The position numbers and the translations under genes were made by a program. The notes under the pieces were generated by a model. The model saw only the letters and a program-made list of their open reading frames with translations. It was not told the DNA's origin and did not search any database. This document shows, in pieces, positions 1-8,273 of a stretch of DNA of 31,616 bases; position 1 is the stretch's first letter, and the number at the start of each line of letters is the position of its first letter. The DNA is from Lachnospiraceae bacterium (lineage in GTDB: Bacteria; Bacillota_A; Clostridia; Lachnospirales; Lachnospiraceae): NCBI GenBank assembly GCA_024684065.1, contig JAIKXO010000315.1:1-31616 (forward strand), given 5' to 3'.

Positions 1-31
1 CTTCCACCACGCTCCCCAATATTCGCAATCC

Positions 32-129
32 GTGGGGCCCCCTCCCCACTTCTTGCTCATATTGTGGCGGGTCATAAAACCTTTCACCCACTGGCAAGCA
101 AGCTTGCCGTGGGTTCAGGCTTTTGACCC
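32..129. repeat. Long imperfect inverted repeat plus GC hairpin at the left edge
   Basis: Arms at 69-99 and 102-129 pair over most of their length. The core is GGCAAGC-AA-GCTTGCC flanked by CCCAC/GTGGG, and the outer part pairs GGGTCATAAAACC with GGCTTTTGACCC. A second small hairpin, GTGGGG/CCCCAC, lies at 32-49. Read leftward, all of this lies just downstream of the promoter-like site at 134-162, so it could be the structured 5' end of a transcript leaving the window. No ORF of note is visible here. Confidence 0.5.
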
Positions 130-133
130 TGAT

Positions 134-162
134 ATCATAATATCCCGGGCGGGCCCAGTAAA
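134..162 (-). promoter_or_regulatory. Leftward sigma-A-like promoter with a conserved start region
   Basis: On the minus strand the site reads TTTACT, a 17-nt spacer, then TATGAT (134-139). The following bases, ATCAGGGTCAAAAG, are almost identical to those after the TATGAT box of the promoter at 20520-20548. The -35 is weak (4 of 6). The gene or RNA it would drive lies beyond the left edge. Confidence 0.4.
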
Positions 163-282
163 AACCGTCCAGGATATCGCTGCTTAGAGAATATTTGCGG
201 ATTTTCGCATATTCAGGCTGCAACTGCTTTCTTCGCTTACTATAAAAACATGGTCTACGATCTTAAATATTTAAAATTCAAT

Positions 283-1782
283 ATGCGAAAAGTTACGGCG
301 GCGCTTCTTCTGTGCTCTTTTCTTTGTGCTGCCCTTAGCCTTGCATGCCGTGCCGACGAATATGAGGACGAGATCGCGAGCATGAGGCAGAAAGAGGCGC
401 AGACCCAGGATATGATCTCAAACCTCGAAAAGCAGACCAAGGCCACCAAGGATTCCATTTCACTGCTCCAGCAGCAGCGGGCCGAAACCGAGAGCACGGT
501 AAGCGACTTAAAGAATAAAAGCGCCATCCTCCAGAGCACCGTGTCTGACTATTCCGACAAGCTGGACGAGCTTGATTCCCAGATCTCAGAAACCGAAGAT
601 GCCCTCTCCGCCGTGTCTGCCGAAATAGTAAACTTAAACGGCGAGCTGAACGATATAAGGGCAAGAAAGGAAGAGATCCAGCGGCTCTTAAACCAGCGGA
701 TGAAGAATGTTTATGAAAACGGCGGGAAAAGGGGAATGTTGGAGCGTGTGCTTGAGGCCAGCTCCTTCAGCGACTTTCTTAACAGATCCGTATATGTGAC
801 CACTATGGTCAAATATGACCAGAAAAGAATAGAAGAATGCAGGGTTCTCGAAGCGGAGCTTAACGAAAAGCTCGCCCAGATCGAGGACAGGGAGGACGAG
901 CTCTCCTCATACCAGGACAGCCTCGATGACAAATATTCAGAGCTTGAAAGCATCGCGGACGAAGTCCAGGGCATGCTCGATTCCACAAACAGCTCCATGT
1001 ACTCAGAAGCGGGAAAGCTTGCAAACTATGATGCCCAGCTTGCCGAGCTCGATAAGACGATGAAGGCCCTGGAAGCCCAGACCGCGGCGGCCCAGGCAGA
1101 GCTTGCAAAACAGGTCGCGCAGCGTCTCGCAATGAAAAAGGAAGACACCTCGGGTTCTTATGCAGCCAGCGCCTCAGAGCTTGAATGGCTTGCGGCGACG
1201 ATACAGGCAGAGGCGGACGGGGAGTCCTACACCGGAAAGCTTGCCGTAGGTTCGGTCATCATGAACCGCGTGAAAAGCTCGGCATTCCCAAACAGCGTTG
1301 TGGCAGTCATCACGCAGAATATGCAGTTTGCATCGTACCGGTCAGGGAAAGTCGAACTGATAATACAAAAAGGACCCAATTCAACCTGCATAAAAGCGGC
1401 CCAGGAGGTTTTAGGCGGTGCCCGTGTCGGCGATTATCTGTTTTTCATGACCAAATACTATGCTGACTACTACATGATAAGCGAGTATACGATGATAGGA
1501 AACCACGCCTTCTTCTATCAGTGGAAGGTGAAGGAAGAGCCGGTTCCGGAAGAGCCCGCACCGGAGCAGGAAAACAGCGGAGAAACCGGCGAACAGAGCG
1601 AAGAGAGCCATGAGGAAGCCCCGGCTGAAGAGCAGCACTCTGAGGAAGAGCATCACGAAGAACAGCCTGAACAAGAACAGCCTAAAGAAGAACAGCCTAA
1701 AGAAGAACAGCCTGAAGAAGAGCATTCCGAGGAAGAGCATTCCGAAGAAGATAATTCCGAGGGTAACGGCGAAGGAGAATAA
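283..1782 (+). CDS. Secreted coiled-coil protein with SleB/CwlJ-type cell-wall hydrolase domain
   Basis: A predicted exported peptidoglycan hydrolase. The N-terminal MRKVTAALLLCSFLCAALS is a signal peptide. About residues 25-280 are a long Glu/Gln/Lys-rich coiled coil like that of PcsB and CwlO. About residues 300-410 match the Hydrolase_2 (SleB/CwlJ) fold: TIQAEADGE carries the likely catalytic Glu, followed by VGSVIMNRV and a C-terminal FF.TKYY segment. The last 80 residues are an acidic Pro/Glu/His tail with EEQPK and EEEHS repeats encoded by 15-bp tandem units. An in-frame ATG at 250 would add 11 residues before the signal peptide. I chose 283 because the signal sequence begins there. Neither ATG has a Shine-Dalgarno; TAAAAT lies 5 nt before 283, so the message may be leaderless. 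It stands alone on the plus strand, convergent with thyA. Function is inferred from the domains; the substrate bond is unknown. Confidence 0.85.
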   Translation: MRKVTAALLLCSFLCAALSLACRADEYEDEIASMRQKEAQTQDMISNLEKQTKATKDSISLLQQQRAETESTVSDLKNKSAILQSTVSDYSDKLDELDSQISETEDALSAVSAEIVNLNGELNDIRARKEEIQRLLNQRMKNVYENGGKRGMLERVLEASSFSDFLNRSVYVTTMVKYDQKRIEECRVLEAELNEKLAQIEDREDELSSYQDSLDDKYSELESIADEVQGMLDSTNSSMYSEAGKLANYDAQLAELDKTMKALEAQTAAAQAELAKQVAQRLAMKKEDTSGSYAASASELEWLAATIQAEADGESYTGKLAVGSVIMNRVKSSAFPNSVVAVITQNMQFASYRSGKVELIIQKGPNSTCIKAAQEVLGGARVGDYLFFMTKYYADYYMISEYTMIGNHAFFYQWKVKEEPVPEEPAPEQENSGETGEQSEESHEEAPAEEQHSEEEHHEEQPEQEQPKEEQPKEEQPEEEHSEEEHSEEDNSEGNGEGE

Positions 1783-1926
1783 CGCAGGGTTAAACCTGTC
1801 ACGGCTTTTTGAAGGACTGATGGATCGAGATTTTTATTATATATTTCCTGCCAACTGTCCGTAAAAGTTCCCGCTGTTCCTTCAGACCCTCTGTAAAACC
1901 CTCTGTCATACCCTGCTTCCGCGGAT

Positions 1927-2775
1927 TTATACCGCTACGGGGATATTCTTTATCTGGGGATGAGGGTCATACCCTATAAGCTCCACGTCATCCTTCGTAA
2001 AATCATAGAAATCATGGATCTCCGGATTCAGCACGAACTCAGGCGCAGGCCTGGGTTCTCTTTTTATAAGCTCCTCTACCAGGGGAACATGCCGGTCATA
2101 GATATGCGCATCCGCTATTACATGCACAAGCTCCCCTGCGTTCATATCACAGGCCCGGGCCAGCATGTGGACAAGCACGGCATACTGGACCACATTCCAG
2201 TTGTTCGCCGTAAGCACATCCTGGGATCTCTGGTTTAATACAGCATTCAGGGTAAGCCTCTCCTCTCCCTTTTCCTGGGTTACGTTGAAGGTACAGCTGT
2301 AGGCACAGGGATACAGATTCATTTCGCTCAGATCGGCATGGACATACATGTTAGTCATGATACGCCTGCTGAAGGGGTTGTTCTTAAGGTCATAGATCAC
2401 CCTGTCCGTCTGATCAAACATCCCTTCCCTGTATTTATGCTTAACTCCCATCTGATAGCCGTAAGCCTTTCCGATACTGCCGTTTTCATCCGCCCAGGAA
2501 TCCCAGATATGGGAGCTTAGATCCTTTACGTTGTTGGATTTTTTCTGCCAGATCCAGAGCATCTCGTCCACGGCGCTTTTTATGGCTGTCCGTCTTAGGG
2601 TTATGATCGGAAACTCCTTCCTGAGATCATACCGGTTAATGACACCGAATTTCTTTATCGTATAGGCGGAGGATCCGTCCTCCCATTTCGGGCGGACCTT
2701 TTCTCCCTTTGTATCGCATCCGTTTTCAAGGATATCAGTGCACATATCTATGAACACTTTGTCCGCATAGCTCAT
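1927..2775 (-). CDS. thyA: Thymidylate synthase ThyA
   Basis: Makes dTMP from dUMP using 5,10-methylene-tetrahydrofolate in the cytoplasm. The 282 residues are a normal ThyA length. The nucleophile is the Cys of LYPCAYSC (about residue 157); NQRSQDVLTANNWNVVQYAVL is the folate/dUMP-binding stretch, DAHIYDRH follows, and the C-terminus IPVAV matches the usual PVAV end. The classical PCH motif has Ala instead of His, which I associate with the B. subtilis ThyA / phage phi3T-like branch. The start has AGGAGGCAAAA just before the ATG. It lies 17 nt downstream of the beta-CASP gene and is probably co-transcribed with it. No dihydrofolate reductase gene is present in the window. The stop codon sits inside a small GCGG/CCGC hairpin. 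Confidence 0.95.
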   Translation of the reverse strand: MSYADKVFIDMCTDILENGCDTKGEKVRPKWEDGSSAYTIKKFGVINRYDLRKEFPIITLRRTAIKSAVDEMLWIWQKKSNNVKDLSSHIWDSWADENGSIGKAYGYQMGVKHKYREGMFDQTDRVIYDLKNNPFSRRIMTNMYVHADLSEMNLYPCAYSCTFNVTQEKGEERLTLNAVLNQRSQDVLTANNWNVVQYAVLVHMLARACDMNAGELVHVIADAHIYDRHVPLVEELIKREPRPAPEFVLNPEIHDFYDFTKDDVELIGYDPHPQIKNIPVAV

Positions 2776-2792
2776 TTTTGCCTCCTAATAAC

Positions 2793-4391
2793 CTATCTGT
2801 CCCATTTATCGCAGAGCGAATTGATCTGATCGGCAAATTTTGCGAGATCCTTGTTTGCCCCGCCCTCATTATGCCTGATAACCGAAAGCAGCCTCTGCCC
2901 TGCTGCAATAAGCCTGTCAAATATAGCATTGGAGCTGCGCTTTTTCTTGGATATCCTTACACCTGCCGGATTCTCTGTAAGCTTATCCTTTGAAAGATCG
3001 TAAACAGCACCCGAAAAAGGCGCAAAGGTATCAAGTGAAAGTTCCTTCCTGAGATGCTCCGCGAATATATCGCATACCTCGTCATCACCGTGCACGACAA
3101 AGACCTTCAAAGGCTTGTTCTTAAAGCCGGACATCCACTCCGTAAGGCCATCTCTGTCCGCGTGGCCTGAAAGTCCTAAAAGCTGTCTGACAGAGGCGTT
3201 CACATCGACCGTTTCACCGAAGAGCTTGACCTTGCTCGCTCCTTCAACGATATTTCTGCCTAACGTTCCTACTGCCTGATAACCCACAAAAAGAATAGTG
3301 CATTCCCTGCGCCAGAGATTATGCTTTAAGTGGTGCCTGATCCTTCCCGCTTCACACATGCCCGAAGCGGAGATAATGACCTTCGGCTCCTCGTCAAAGT
3401 TCAGAGCCTTCGATTCATCGCTCGTAATTGAGAGCTGAAGTCCCGGAAATGATATGGGATTTATCCCCTTTCTCACAAGCTTCATTGCGTCTTCGTCAAA
3501 GCATTCCTCTATATTCTTGTTAAATATATTAGTCGCTTCAACGGCTAGCGGTGAATCCACATAGACCTTAAAGTCATCATATCCTTTGACAAGTTTCTCC
3601 GTCTTTATCTTTCTCAGGAAGTACAGAAGCTCCTGTGTCCTGCCTACGGCAAACGAAGGAATGATAACATTTCCGCCCCTGTCAAAGGTCTCTTTAAGGA
3701 TCGACGTCAGCTCGTCCACATAATCAAGGGCTGCCTGCTTATGAAGCCTGTCCCCGTAAGTAGATTCGACTATAACATAATCAGCCTCCTCTATCTTTCC
3801 TGGTTCCTTGATTAGAGGCTGGTCGTGATTACCCACATCGCCGGAGAATACTATCTTCCTCTTTATCCCGTCCTCCTCAAGCCAGACCTCTATTGCCGCG
3901 GACCCAAGCAGGTGCCCGATATCATTGAACCTTATGCTTATTCCCTTCGTAACCTCTATCACCTTGTCATAGGGGCAGGGCTCAAAACATTTTATGGCAC
4001 CGTCTGCATCCTGCATATCATATATCGGTTCATACTCCTCTATTTCACTGCCCCTCTTTGCCTTACGGTTTCTCCATTCCGATTCCGCCATCTGTATATG
4101 GGCGCTGTCACGCAGCATGATGGACGCAAGCTGTGCCGTGGCGTTTGTAGCATATATCTTCCCCCTGAAGCCCTCCGCGTAAAGAAGCGGGAGCAGGCCG
4201 GAATGGTCTATATGCGCATGGGTCAGGAAGACATAGTCGATCTCCTCTGCCAAAACCGGCAGTGAAACATTCTCATAGATGTTCACCCCCTGCTCCATTC
4301 CATAATCCACGATCATATTCCTGCCGCATGCTTCAATAAAATGACAGCTCCCCGTCACTTCATGATCCGCTCCGATAAACTTAAGCTTCAT
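2793..4391 (-). CDS. Beta-CASP metallo-beta-lactamase family protein (RNase-like)
   Basis: A cytoplasmic MBL-fold protein of the CPSF73/Ysh1-like beta-CASP group, usually zinc-dependent RNA nucleases. Motifs in order: THAHIDHSG (motif 2, about residue 60), GHLLGS (motif 3, about 160), FSGDVG (motif 4, about 183), VESTYGD (motif A, about 208), SASGMCEAGRIRHH (motif B, about 345) and LSGHADRDG (motif C, about 410). All metal ligands appear present, so it should be active. The last 70 or so residues are a basic C-terminal extension of unknown role. It is not RNase J itself: it lacks the RNase J length and C-terminal domain order. GGGGGT precedes the ATG. The upstream amidase gene ends 59 nt away and a promoter-like site overlaps its stop; thyA follows after 17 nt. 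Confidence 0.88.
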   Translation of the reverse strand: MKLKFIGADHEVTGSCHFIEACGRNMIVDYGMEQGVNIYENVSLPVLAEEIDYVFLTHAHIDHSGLLPLLYAEGFRGKIYATNATAQLASIMLRDSAHIQMAESEWRNRKAKRGSEIEEYEPIYDMQDADGAIKCFEPCPYDKVIEVTKGISIRFNDIGHLLGSAAIEVWLEEDGIKRKIVFSGDVGNHDQPLIKEPGKIEEADYVIVESTYGDRLHKQAALDYVDELTSILKETFDRGGNVIIPSFAVGRTQELLYFLRKIKTEKLVKGYDDFKVYVDSPLAVEATNIFNKNIEECFDEDAMKLVRKGINPISFPGLQLSITSDESKALNFDEEPKVIISASGMCEAGRIRHHLKHNLWRRECTILFVGYQAVGTLGRNIVEGASKVKLFGETVDVNASVRQLLGLSGHADRDGLTEWMSGFKNKPLKVFVVHGDDEVCDIFAEHLRKELSLDTFAPFSGAVYDLSKDKLTENPAGVRISKKKRSSNAIFDRLIAAGQRLLSVIRHNEGGANKDLAKFADQINSLCDKWDR

Positions 4392-4424
4392 ATTTCTACC
4401 CCCTTTATCGTTAAATGATTACAG

Positions 4425-4454
4425 TTTATAAAGATCCTGATCCTGAACTGTCAG
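4425..4454 (-). promoter_or_regulatory. Possible promoter of the beta-CASP/thyA pair
   Basis: CTGACA (4449-4454) and TATAAA (4425-4430) are separated by 18 nt on the minus strand and overlap the end of the amidase gene. The expected start is near 4418, leaving about 27 nt of leader with a GGGGGT ribosome binding site. One mismatch in each box; moderate support only. Confidence 0.4.
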
Positions 4455-5896
4455 AACAGATCCACGTCTTCGTCTTTTCCGTCCCTCAGTCCCTGTTTTA
4501 CGAGTGCGATAATTATGATCAGAAGGATAAAAACTATCGTTGCAAGTACAAAAACCACGGCATAGACCATCGAACTGTCCGTGTCCGCCTTTTCAATAAG
4601 CGAAGATATGGGCTTGGCGTTTTCCTTTACTCCACCTTCCTTATTTTCCACTTTTATTTCTGAAGCGACCGTCGCACCGTCAGCTTCGGACACATTTTTC
4701 TGCTTACCCGGCTCACTGTCGGAAGCCTCTTTCGAAACTGCCGCTGCCTCAGAGTCTTCCTCTTTTACCGGCCCGTCTTCCGTCTCTTTTTTCTCCTCTG
4801 CCTTTTCGGCCGCCTCTTCTATCTCTTTTTCAGTCTCTATGATCGCCTCTACATAAGTCTCGTAATCCGTATACAATCCATAGATATTATACACCCTGAA
4901 TACGATCCCTGCCGAATAATCAGCCGGAACACTTAAGGTGTCGCTTACCGAATCCCTGTCTCCCCAGAGCTTCAGATCCGCGAAATCTGCGGGATTGACA
5001 GTATCGATGGTGCCCATTGCGGCATTATAATACATAAGCCGGCTATCGTCCTCTTCACAGCTTATGGTATAATCAAACAGCACGTCGTCCTCTTCGGAAT
5101 AATCACCGTCTCTCCGGCTTATCTCCACCGAGATGTTTGCGGGCGCCGTTTCATCAGGGTAAACGATATCATCAGGAAGGCTTACATCTACCGTAGGATA
5201 GACCGACCCGGACATGACATTCTTTTCTATGCCGTAATAATCAGCGATACCATCGGCATCTATCCATCCCATTTCTCTCCATCTGTCTTCGCTTCCGATC
5301 TTCTCATTATCGATATGGTTGTCAAGATACCCATGTTCTATGATGATCACGGGTATATTTACATTCTTGCCATGTCTTATGACCCCGTAATAATCCTCAT
5401 TGTCAGAATTAAGCCTTGTCTTTATCCCCCTGTCATCAAGTCCGAAGTTCCTCCACCTGTTCATGATGCACTGAGCAGCTCCGCAGCCTGTGGTATAGCA
5501 TGAGCCGAAGGCTGAAGTGAATATCTCAGAACCATAGAAAAGATGCTCTTCGGAAGCATTATAATGCACGCAGACCATCAGATCGGCCCCGACAGACTCG
5601 GCAAAATCCACTCTTTCCTTAAGCGTGAGCTCTCTATCTTCCTGTCTTGTCATGTATACGGTGAGGTTCGGATACTGGATAAGCTCATCATACATGGCCT
5701 GGGCCGTTATAAGGTCTATATCCTTCTCGAAAAGATCATCGGAGTATATAGCACCATACGCCGCATGCTCATCGCCTTCGGTTCCGCCGTGCCCGGGATC
5801 TATCACTATGGTGATATTATCATAGGCGGAAGCTTTAAAAGGGATGAACAGCATAAACAGGAATATGGAAAACAGTGAACAGATAAATTTTCTCAT
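4451..5896 (-). CDS. Secreted, membrane-anchored N-acetylmuramoyl-L-alanine amidase (Amidase_3)
   Basis: Cleaves the amide bond between N-acetylmuramic acid and L-alanine in peptidoglycan. It has an N-terminal signal peptide (MRKFICSLFSIFLFMLF...KASA) and then an Amidase_3 domain at about residues 28-210. DPGHGG holds the first zinc His, VCVHYNAS the second, and IIIEHGYLDN the catalytic Glu; YMTRQ and LKERVDFAE are typical of the family. A beta-rich region follows (about 230-350), then a Glu/Lys-rich linker (355-430). A single transmembrane helix near residues 440-465 and a short charged tail suggest it stays tethered to the membrane. The ATG has no Shine-Dalgarno: TATAAT lies only 6 nt upstream, an in-frame TGA lies 48 nt upstream and no other start codon falls between, so the message is probably leaderless. 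Confidence 0.92.
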   Translation of the reverse strand: MRKFICSLFSIFLFMLFIPFKASAYDNITIVIDPGHGGTEGDEHAAYGAIYSDDLFEKDIDLITAQAMYDELIQYPNLTVYMTRQEDRELTLKERVDFAESVGADLMVCVHYNASEEHLFYGSEIFTSAFGSCYTTGCGAAQCIMNRWRNFGLDDRGIKTRLNSDNEDYYGVIRHGKNVNIPVIIIEHGYLDNHIDNEKIGSEDRWREMGWIDADGIADYYGIEKNVMSGSVYPTVDVSLPDDIVYPDETAPANISVEISRRDGDYSEEDDVLFDYTISCEEDDSRLMYYNAAMGTIDTVNPADFADLKLWGDRDSVSDTLSVPADYSAGIVFRVYNIYGLYTDYETYVEAIIETEKEIEEAAEKAEEKKETEDGPVKEEDSEAAAVSKEASDSEPGKQKNVSEADGATVASEIKVENKEGGVKENAKPISSLIEKADTDSSMVYAVVFVLATIVFILLIIIIALVKQGLRDGKDEDVDLF

Positions 5897-5902
5897 AATG
5901 GA

Positions 5903-5931
5903 ATTATAACAAATATATGATGAACAGAAAA
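5903..5931 (-). promoter_or_regulatory. Extended -10 promoter directly abutting the amidase start codon
   Basis: On the minus strand TGTTATAAT (TATAAT at 5903-5908, with an extended TG) lies 6 nt before the ATG at 5896; a weak TTTTCT lies 17 nt further upstream. Transcription starting 7 nt after the -10 would begin at the ATG itself. Confidence 0.5.
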
Positions 5932-5960
5932 GATAATTTCAGAATGCTAAAAATGGAACA

Positions 5961-6133
5961 GGATTTGCCAGGGCAAATCCTTTATTGTAAAAAACACATG
6001 TTTTTGGTCATTCAAATTTTCTTCGAAAATTTGAATAAAATAGGATTGGATTTGCCAAGGCAAATCCTCTATTGCCAAAAACATGTAAAAAACACATGTT
6101 TTTGGTCATTCAAATTTTCTTCGAAAATTTGAA
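5961..6133. repeat. Hairpin array 1: two direct copies of an A-B-D palindrome unit
   Basis: Two tandem units. Module A is GGATTTGC with GCAAATCC (5961-5980 and 6048-6067). Module B is a 12-bp stem CCAAAAACATGT/ACATGTTTTTGG with a 7-nt loop (6075-6105); in the first unit its left arm is deleted. Module D is an 11-bp stem TTCAAATTTTC/GAAAATTTGAA with loop TTC (6011-6035 and 6109-6133). A linker T(T/C)TATTG separates A from B, and TCA separates B from D. The array lies immediately 3' of the ncRNA candidate and upstream of the amidase gene. It is related to the arrays at 14846 and 29158. Confidence 0.9.
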
Positions 6134-6134
6134 T

Positions 6135-6667
6135 AACGATAAGAGCGGATACCAATTCTACGATTAGCACCCGCTCCTACCTTACTGACTCATCCAATGG
6201 ACTGTACCTCCTTTTCGCGGTAGTTATTAACTTCATCCGCGATCCATAGCTTCTTGACTTTCTCCCATTAAAATCGCCTTTTGCAATCTATGTGAACTTT
6301 AAAGTGTTCGTCACACTATGCACAATATTCAATTTTCACCATTGCAACTTTCGGTTTCTTAAATCATAAAACCCTGCAATCTTCAGCACTCGGACTCTTT
6401 CTTCTCATGTACGTCTTATGTGGTCTCTGCCACTGTACCCTGCTTTTCTTCGCATGTCCTTTTGTTAAGCGCCTTTTAATCTGTTAATCAGTCTGCCTTT
6501 CCAGACTTTACAGCCGGTTAATAAAATCAAATCCTGCAAATCGGCGGTAGAAAATCAATAAGCTTCCAGTACAACATCTGAACTTTATACTTCTTAAGCT
6601 AAGTATTTAGGTGGTCCGTACCTCCTTCTTCAGATTTTTCTTATTTTTTGTTCTCTCTCTTTGTTAT
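6135..6667 (-). ncRNA. Candidate large structured non-coding RNA, about 530 nt
   Basis: A perfect promoter (6674-6702) reads into a stretch with no ORF longer than about 20 codons but many local helices. These include a three-way junction closed by ATCTGAA/TTCAGAT (6576-6582 with 6629-6635), holding ATACTT/AAGTAT (6587-6606) and AGGTGGT/ACCTCCT (6609-6626). Others are AGTCTG/CAGACT (6490-6507) closed by CTGT/ACAG; ATTGCA/TGCAAT (6341-6380) enclosing GGTTT/AAACC; AGTGT/ACACT (6303-6317) inside TGTG/CACA; and CGCGG/CCGCG with AGTT/AACT (6216-6241). A 14-bp hairpin with G-U pairs (6143-6176) closes the 3' end. The SD-like AAGGAGGTAC occurs near both ends (6204-6213 and 6618-6627 on the plus strand as GTACCTCCTT). 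Size, promoter and ornate folding recall large RNAs such as ROOL, but I cannot assign a family. A decayed coding gene is the alternative. Confidence 0.6.
6143..6176 (-). terminator. 3' hairpin of the ncRNA candidate, terminator-like
   Basis: On the minus strand GAGCGGGTGCTAAT pairs with ATTGGTATCCGCTC over 14 positions including three G-U or U-G pairs. TTATCGTTATTC follows. The tail is only moderately T-rich, so this is either an intrinsic terminator or a structural end helix. Confidence 0.45.
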
Positions 6668-6673
6668 GTCTGT

Positions 6674-6702
6674 ATTATATTCGTTCGGTCCGGAGTTGTC
6701 AA
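6674..6702 (-). promoter_or_regulatory. Perfect-consensus sigma-A promoter of the ncRNA candidate
   Basis: TTGACA (6697-6702) and TATAAT (6674-6679) on the minus strand, exactly 17 nt apart, with no mismatch to consensus. The expected start is near 6667. It is the strongest promoter I see in the window, and no protein gene follows it before the amidase about 770 nt away. Confidence 0.85.
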
Positions 6703-6931
6703 TACTTTTTTGAAAATTTATTTAAGTTTTTTAATATTGCTTTTAAATTTTCTGAATTATCTGAATATTTTGCCTGATTTTTCTTAACTGTACCGATCTG
6801 TACGGCAAATCGTGCGCAATTCATACTATTTCAGATTCCTTCTGGGCGGTTTGTATCTGCACCTTGGAAAACCACTGCAGCTAATGAATTTGCCGTAAGG
6901 ACCTTCTCTTTGTACCAGGGGTTTGCTGCAC

Positions 6932-7399
6932 TCAGGGCATAACCCCGGCTTTGCCGTTAACACTTTTATAAAGACTTACATGTAAAGCCAGGTCCTTATA
7001 ACCGTTTTTCAGATAGAAACGGTAAGAGGGCTTATCCTTGTCTGTCTGAAGAAATATTCCCGCAAGCCCCTGCTCCTTTATATCATCTTCAATCATGGCC
7101 ATAAAACGGGAACCTGTTCCCTGCCCCTGAAATGCGGGGTCAACACAGAATTCTTCAATGTTGTAGTTAGTTCCCTCCCACCAATGGCGTATCGTTCCAA
7201 GAGATACTGCAATAAGCCTGTCATCTGTAAGAAGACCGTAATTGAGTCCCGTGAAAGCACGCGAAACATCTTTTATGTATTCTTCGAGCTGCGTCCTGTC
7301 GCTCCAGTTATCGTTCCACGGTTCTCCCATAAAAGCATTTCTGTACAGATCTGCTATTTGAGACAAAAACGATTCATCGAGCTTAATTAATTTTCCCAT
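6932..7399 (-). CDS. GNAT family N-acetyltransferase
   Basis: A 155-residue single-domain acetyl-CoA-dependent acetyltransferase. The signature is [20 protein letters not shown] (about residues 80-100), where QGQGTG is the acetyl-CoA pyrophosphate loop; the later [10 protein letters not shown] (about 125-135) is the usual motif-B helix and strand. The N-terminal half has [16 protein letters not shown], often seen in small clostridial GNATs. The substrate cannot be told from sequence; an aminoglycoside or small amine is possible but not shown. The start follows GAGGATGAT. A TATAAT box near 7461-7466 on the minus strand could drive it alone. A GGGGTT/AACCCC hairpin (6918-6946) spans its stop codon. 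It does not appear to belong to either neighbouring operon. Confidence 0.85.
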   Translation of the reverse strand: MGKLIKLDESFLSQIADLYRNAFMGEPWNDNWSDRTQLEEYIKDVSRAFTGLNYGLLTDDRLIAVSLGTIRHWWEGTNYNIEEFCVDPAFQGQGTGSRFMAMIEDDIKEQGLAGIFLQTDKDKPSYRFYLKNGYKDLALHVSLYKSVNGKAGVMP

Positions 7400-7500
7400 A
7401 TCATCCTCTTCCCGGGAAATCCCGGCCTTTCCTGCTATCCACGTAAATTACCCGGTTGTCATTATAACCTGGCTGAAAAAACCTGCATTTTTATCATAAA

Positions 7501-7522
7501 GGGGCTGAATTGCTCCAGCCCC
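7501..7522 (-). terminator. Terminator of the DUF4358 gene / acetylation operon
   Basis: GGGGCTG pairs with CAGCCCC over 7 bp with an 8-nt loop. On the minus strand CCCC is followed by TTTATGATAAAAA, a weak T tract. It lies 110 nt after the stop of the lipoprotein gene, the last gene of the MBOAT-to-DUF4358 series. Confidence 0.55.
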
Positions 7523-7631
7523 AAATCTCTTCTAAGGATTCTATAACCTGCCATACGGACACTTACATGCGGACAACATAAGTATGGTCTTTAAACGGCT
7601 TTTTCCCTGTTCCCGCAGAAAGCCATACCTG

Positions 7632-8216
7632 TCAGTTTCCGATTATCTCCTTCGCCTTTTCCGGCTCATCGCTCACCGACAGGATGACCGTATTATCCTT
7701 TACCGCTATCACAGCCTCTGAAAGCTTATTCAGTTCCTCCGGTACATAATCTTCATAAGCCTCCTTCTGCTCCGAGACCCTGTTCTCAAGTGCGCTCTTA
7801 AGCTTATCCGCATCCTCAGCAGAGCTTCCCTTTATAACCACGATCTCCTCCGCGGTCGCTCCGGAGCTCTCATAAATATAGGCTTCATCTATCCCTGCAT
7901 CCGAAAAGCTCAGGAACATACCTGCGGTCTCAAGGTCAACCTCACTCAGATCATCCTGATAAGCTATCTCATTTCTAAGCCTCTCAGCCAGTCCTTTGGC
8001 ATCTATTTCCACTGACGCCTCCGCCTGGGCTTCTTCCTGTGTGTCTTTAGCATCAGAAGCCTCGTTATCATCTGCGTTTTCAGCAGAAGCCTCCGTTTTT
8101 TCCGATGCGGCCTGTGAGCTTTCATCTGCCTTGTCTGCGGTATCATTCCCGCATCCGGCAAGAAGTGCCGTTACGATCATCATCCCGGCCAATTTGAGCA
8201 TTGTCTTCTTTTTCAT
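7632..8216 (-). CDS. DUF4358 family lipoprotein
   Basis: A 194-residue predicted surface lipoprotein. MKKKTMLKLAGMMIVTALLAGC is a signal peptide with lipobox LAGC (Cys about residue 22). Residues 25-70 are an acidic Ala/Ser/Glu linker, and about 72-190 form a single domain matching my recollection of DUF4358 (IDAKGLAERL..., LSEVDLE, EEIVVIKGSSAEDADKL, YVPEELNKLSEAVIAVKDNTVILSVS split here for description). The biochemical role is unknown. In Lachnospiraceae such genes commonly lie next to SGNH and MBOAT genes, as here, which suggests an accessory role in surface-polymer acetylation (inference). GGGGAGG precedes the ATG. It is the last gene of the minus-strand series beginning with the MBOAT gene; a perfect hairpin (8274-8295) separates it from the SGNH gene. 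Confidence 0.82.
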   Translation of the reverse strand: MKKKTMLKLAGMMIVTALLAGCGNDTADKADESSQAASEKTEASAENADDNEASDAKDTQEEAQAEASVEIDAKGLAERLRNEIAYQDDLSEVDLETAGMFLSFSDAGIDEAYIYESSGATAEEIVVIKGSSAEDADKLKSALENRVSEQKEAYEDYVPEELNKLSEAVIAVKDNTVILSVSDEPEKAKEIIGN

Positions 8217-8273
8217 TACTATTATCCTCCCCTTTTTTATGATCTTCTTACAAGATTGTTATATAGATTTATC

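Noticed and set aside
1799..1909. 36-codon minus-strand ORF downstream of thyA (MTEGFTEGLKEQRE...)
   Set aside because: No recognisable family, only a weak AGGG upstream, and it lies in the convergent gap after thyA. Cannot be supported without conservation data.
5917..6132. Plus-strand ORF of 71 codons across hairpin array 1
   Set aside because: It is made entirely of the palindromic repeat units and has no independent coding evidence.
5961..6133. CRISPR array
   Set aside because: The repeats are palindromic modules joined by short conserved linkers; there are no unique spacers of uniform length and no cas genes.
6180..6320. Decayed protein gene inside the ncRNA region (minus-strand frame reading CDEHFKVHIDCKRRF and WEKVKKLWIADEVNN)
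   Set aside because: The frame is broken by several stops within about 60 codons, has no ribosome binding site or family match that I recognise, and the same bases form paired helices. Kept as the main alternative to the RNA call.
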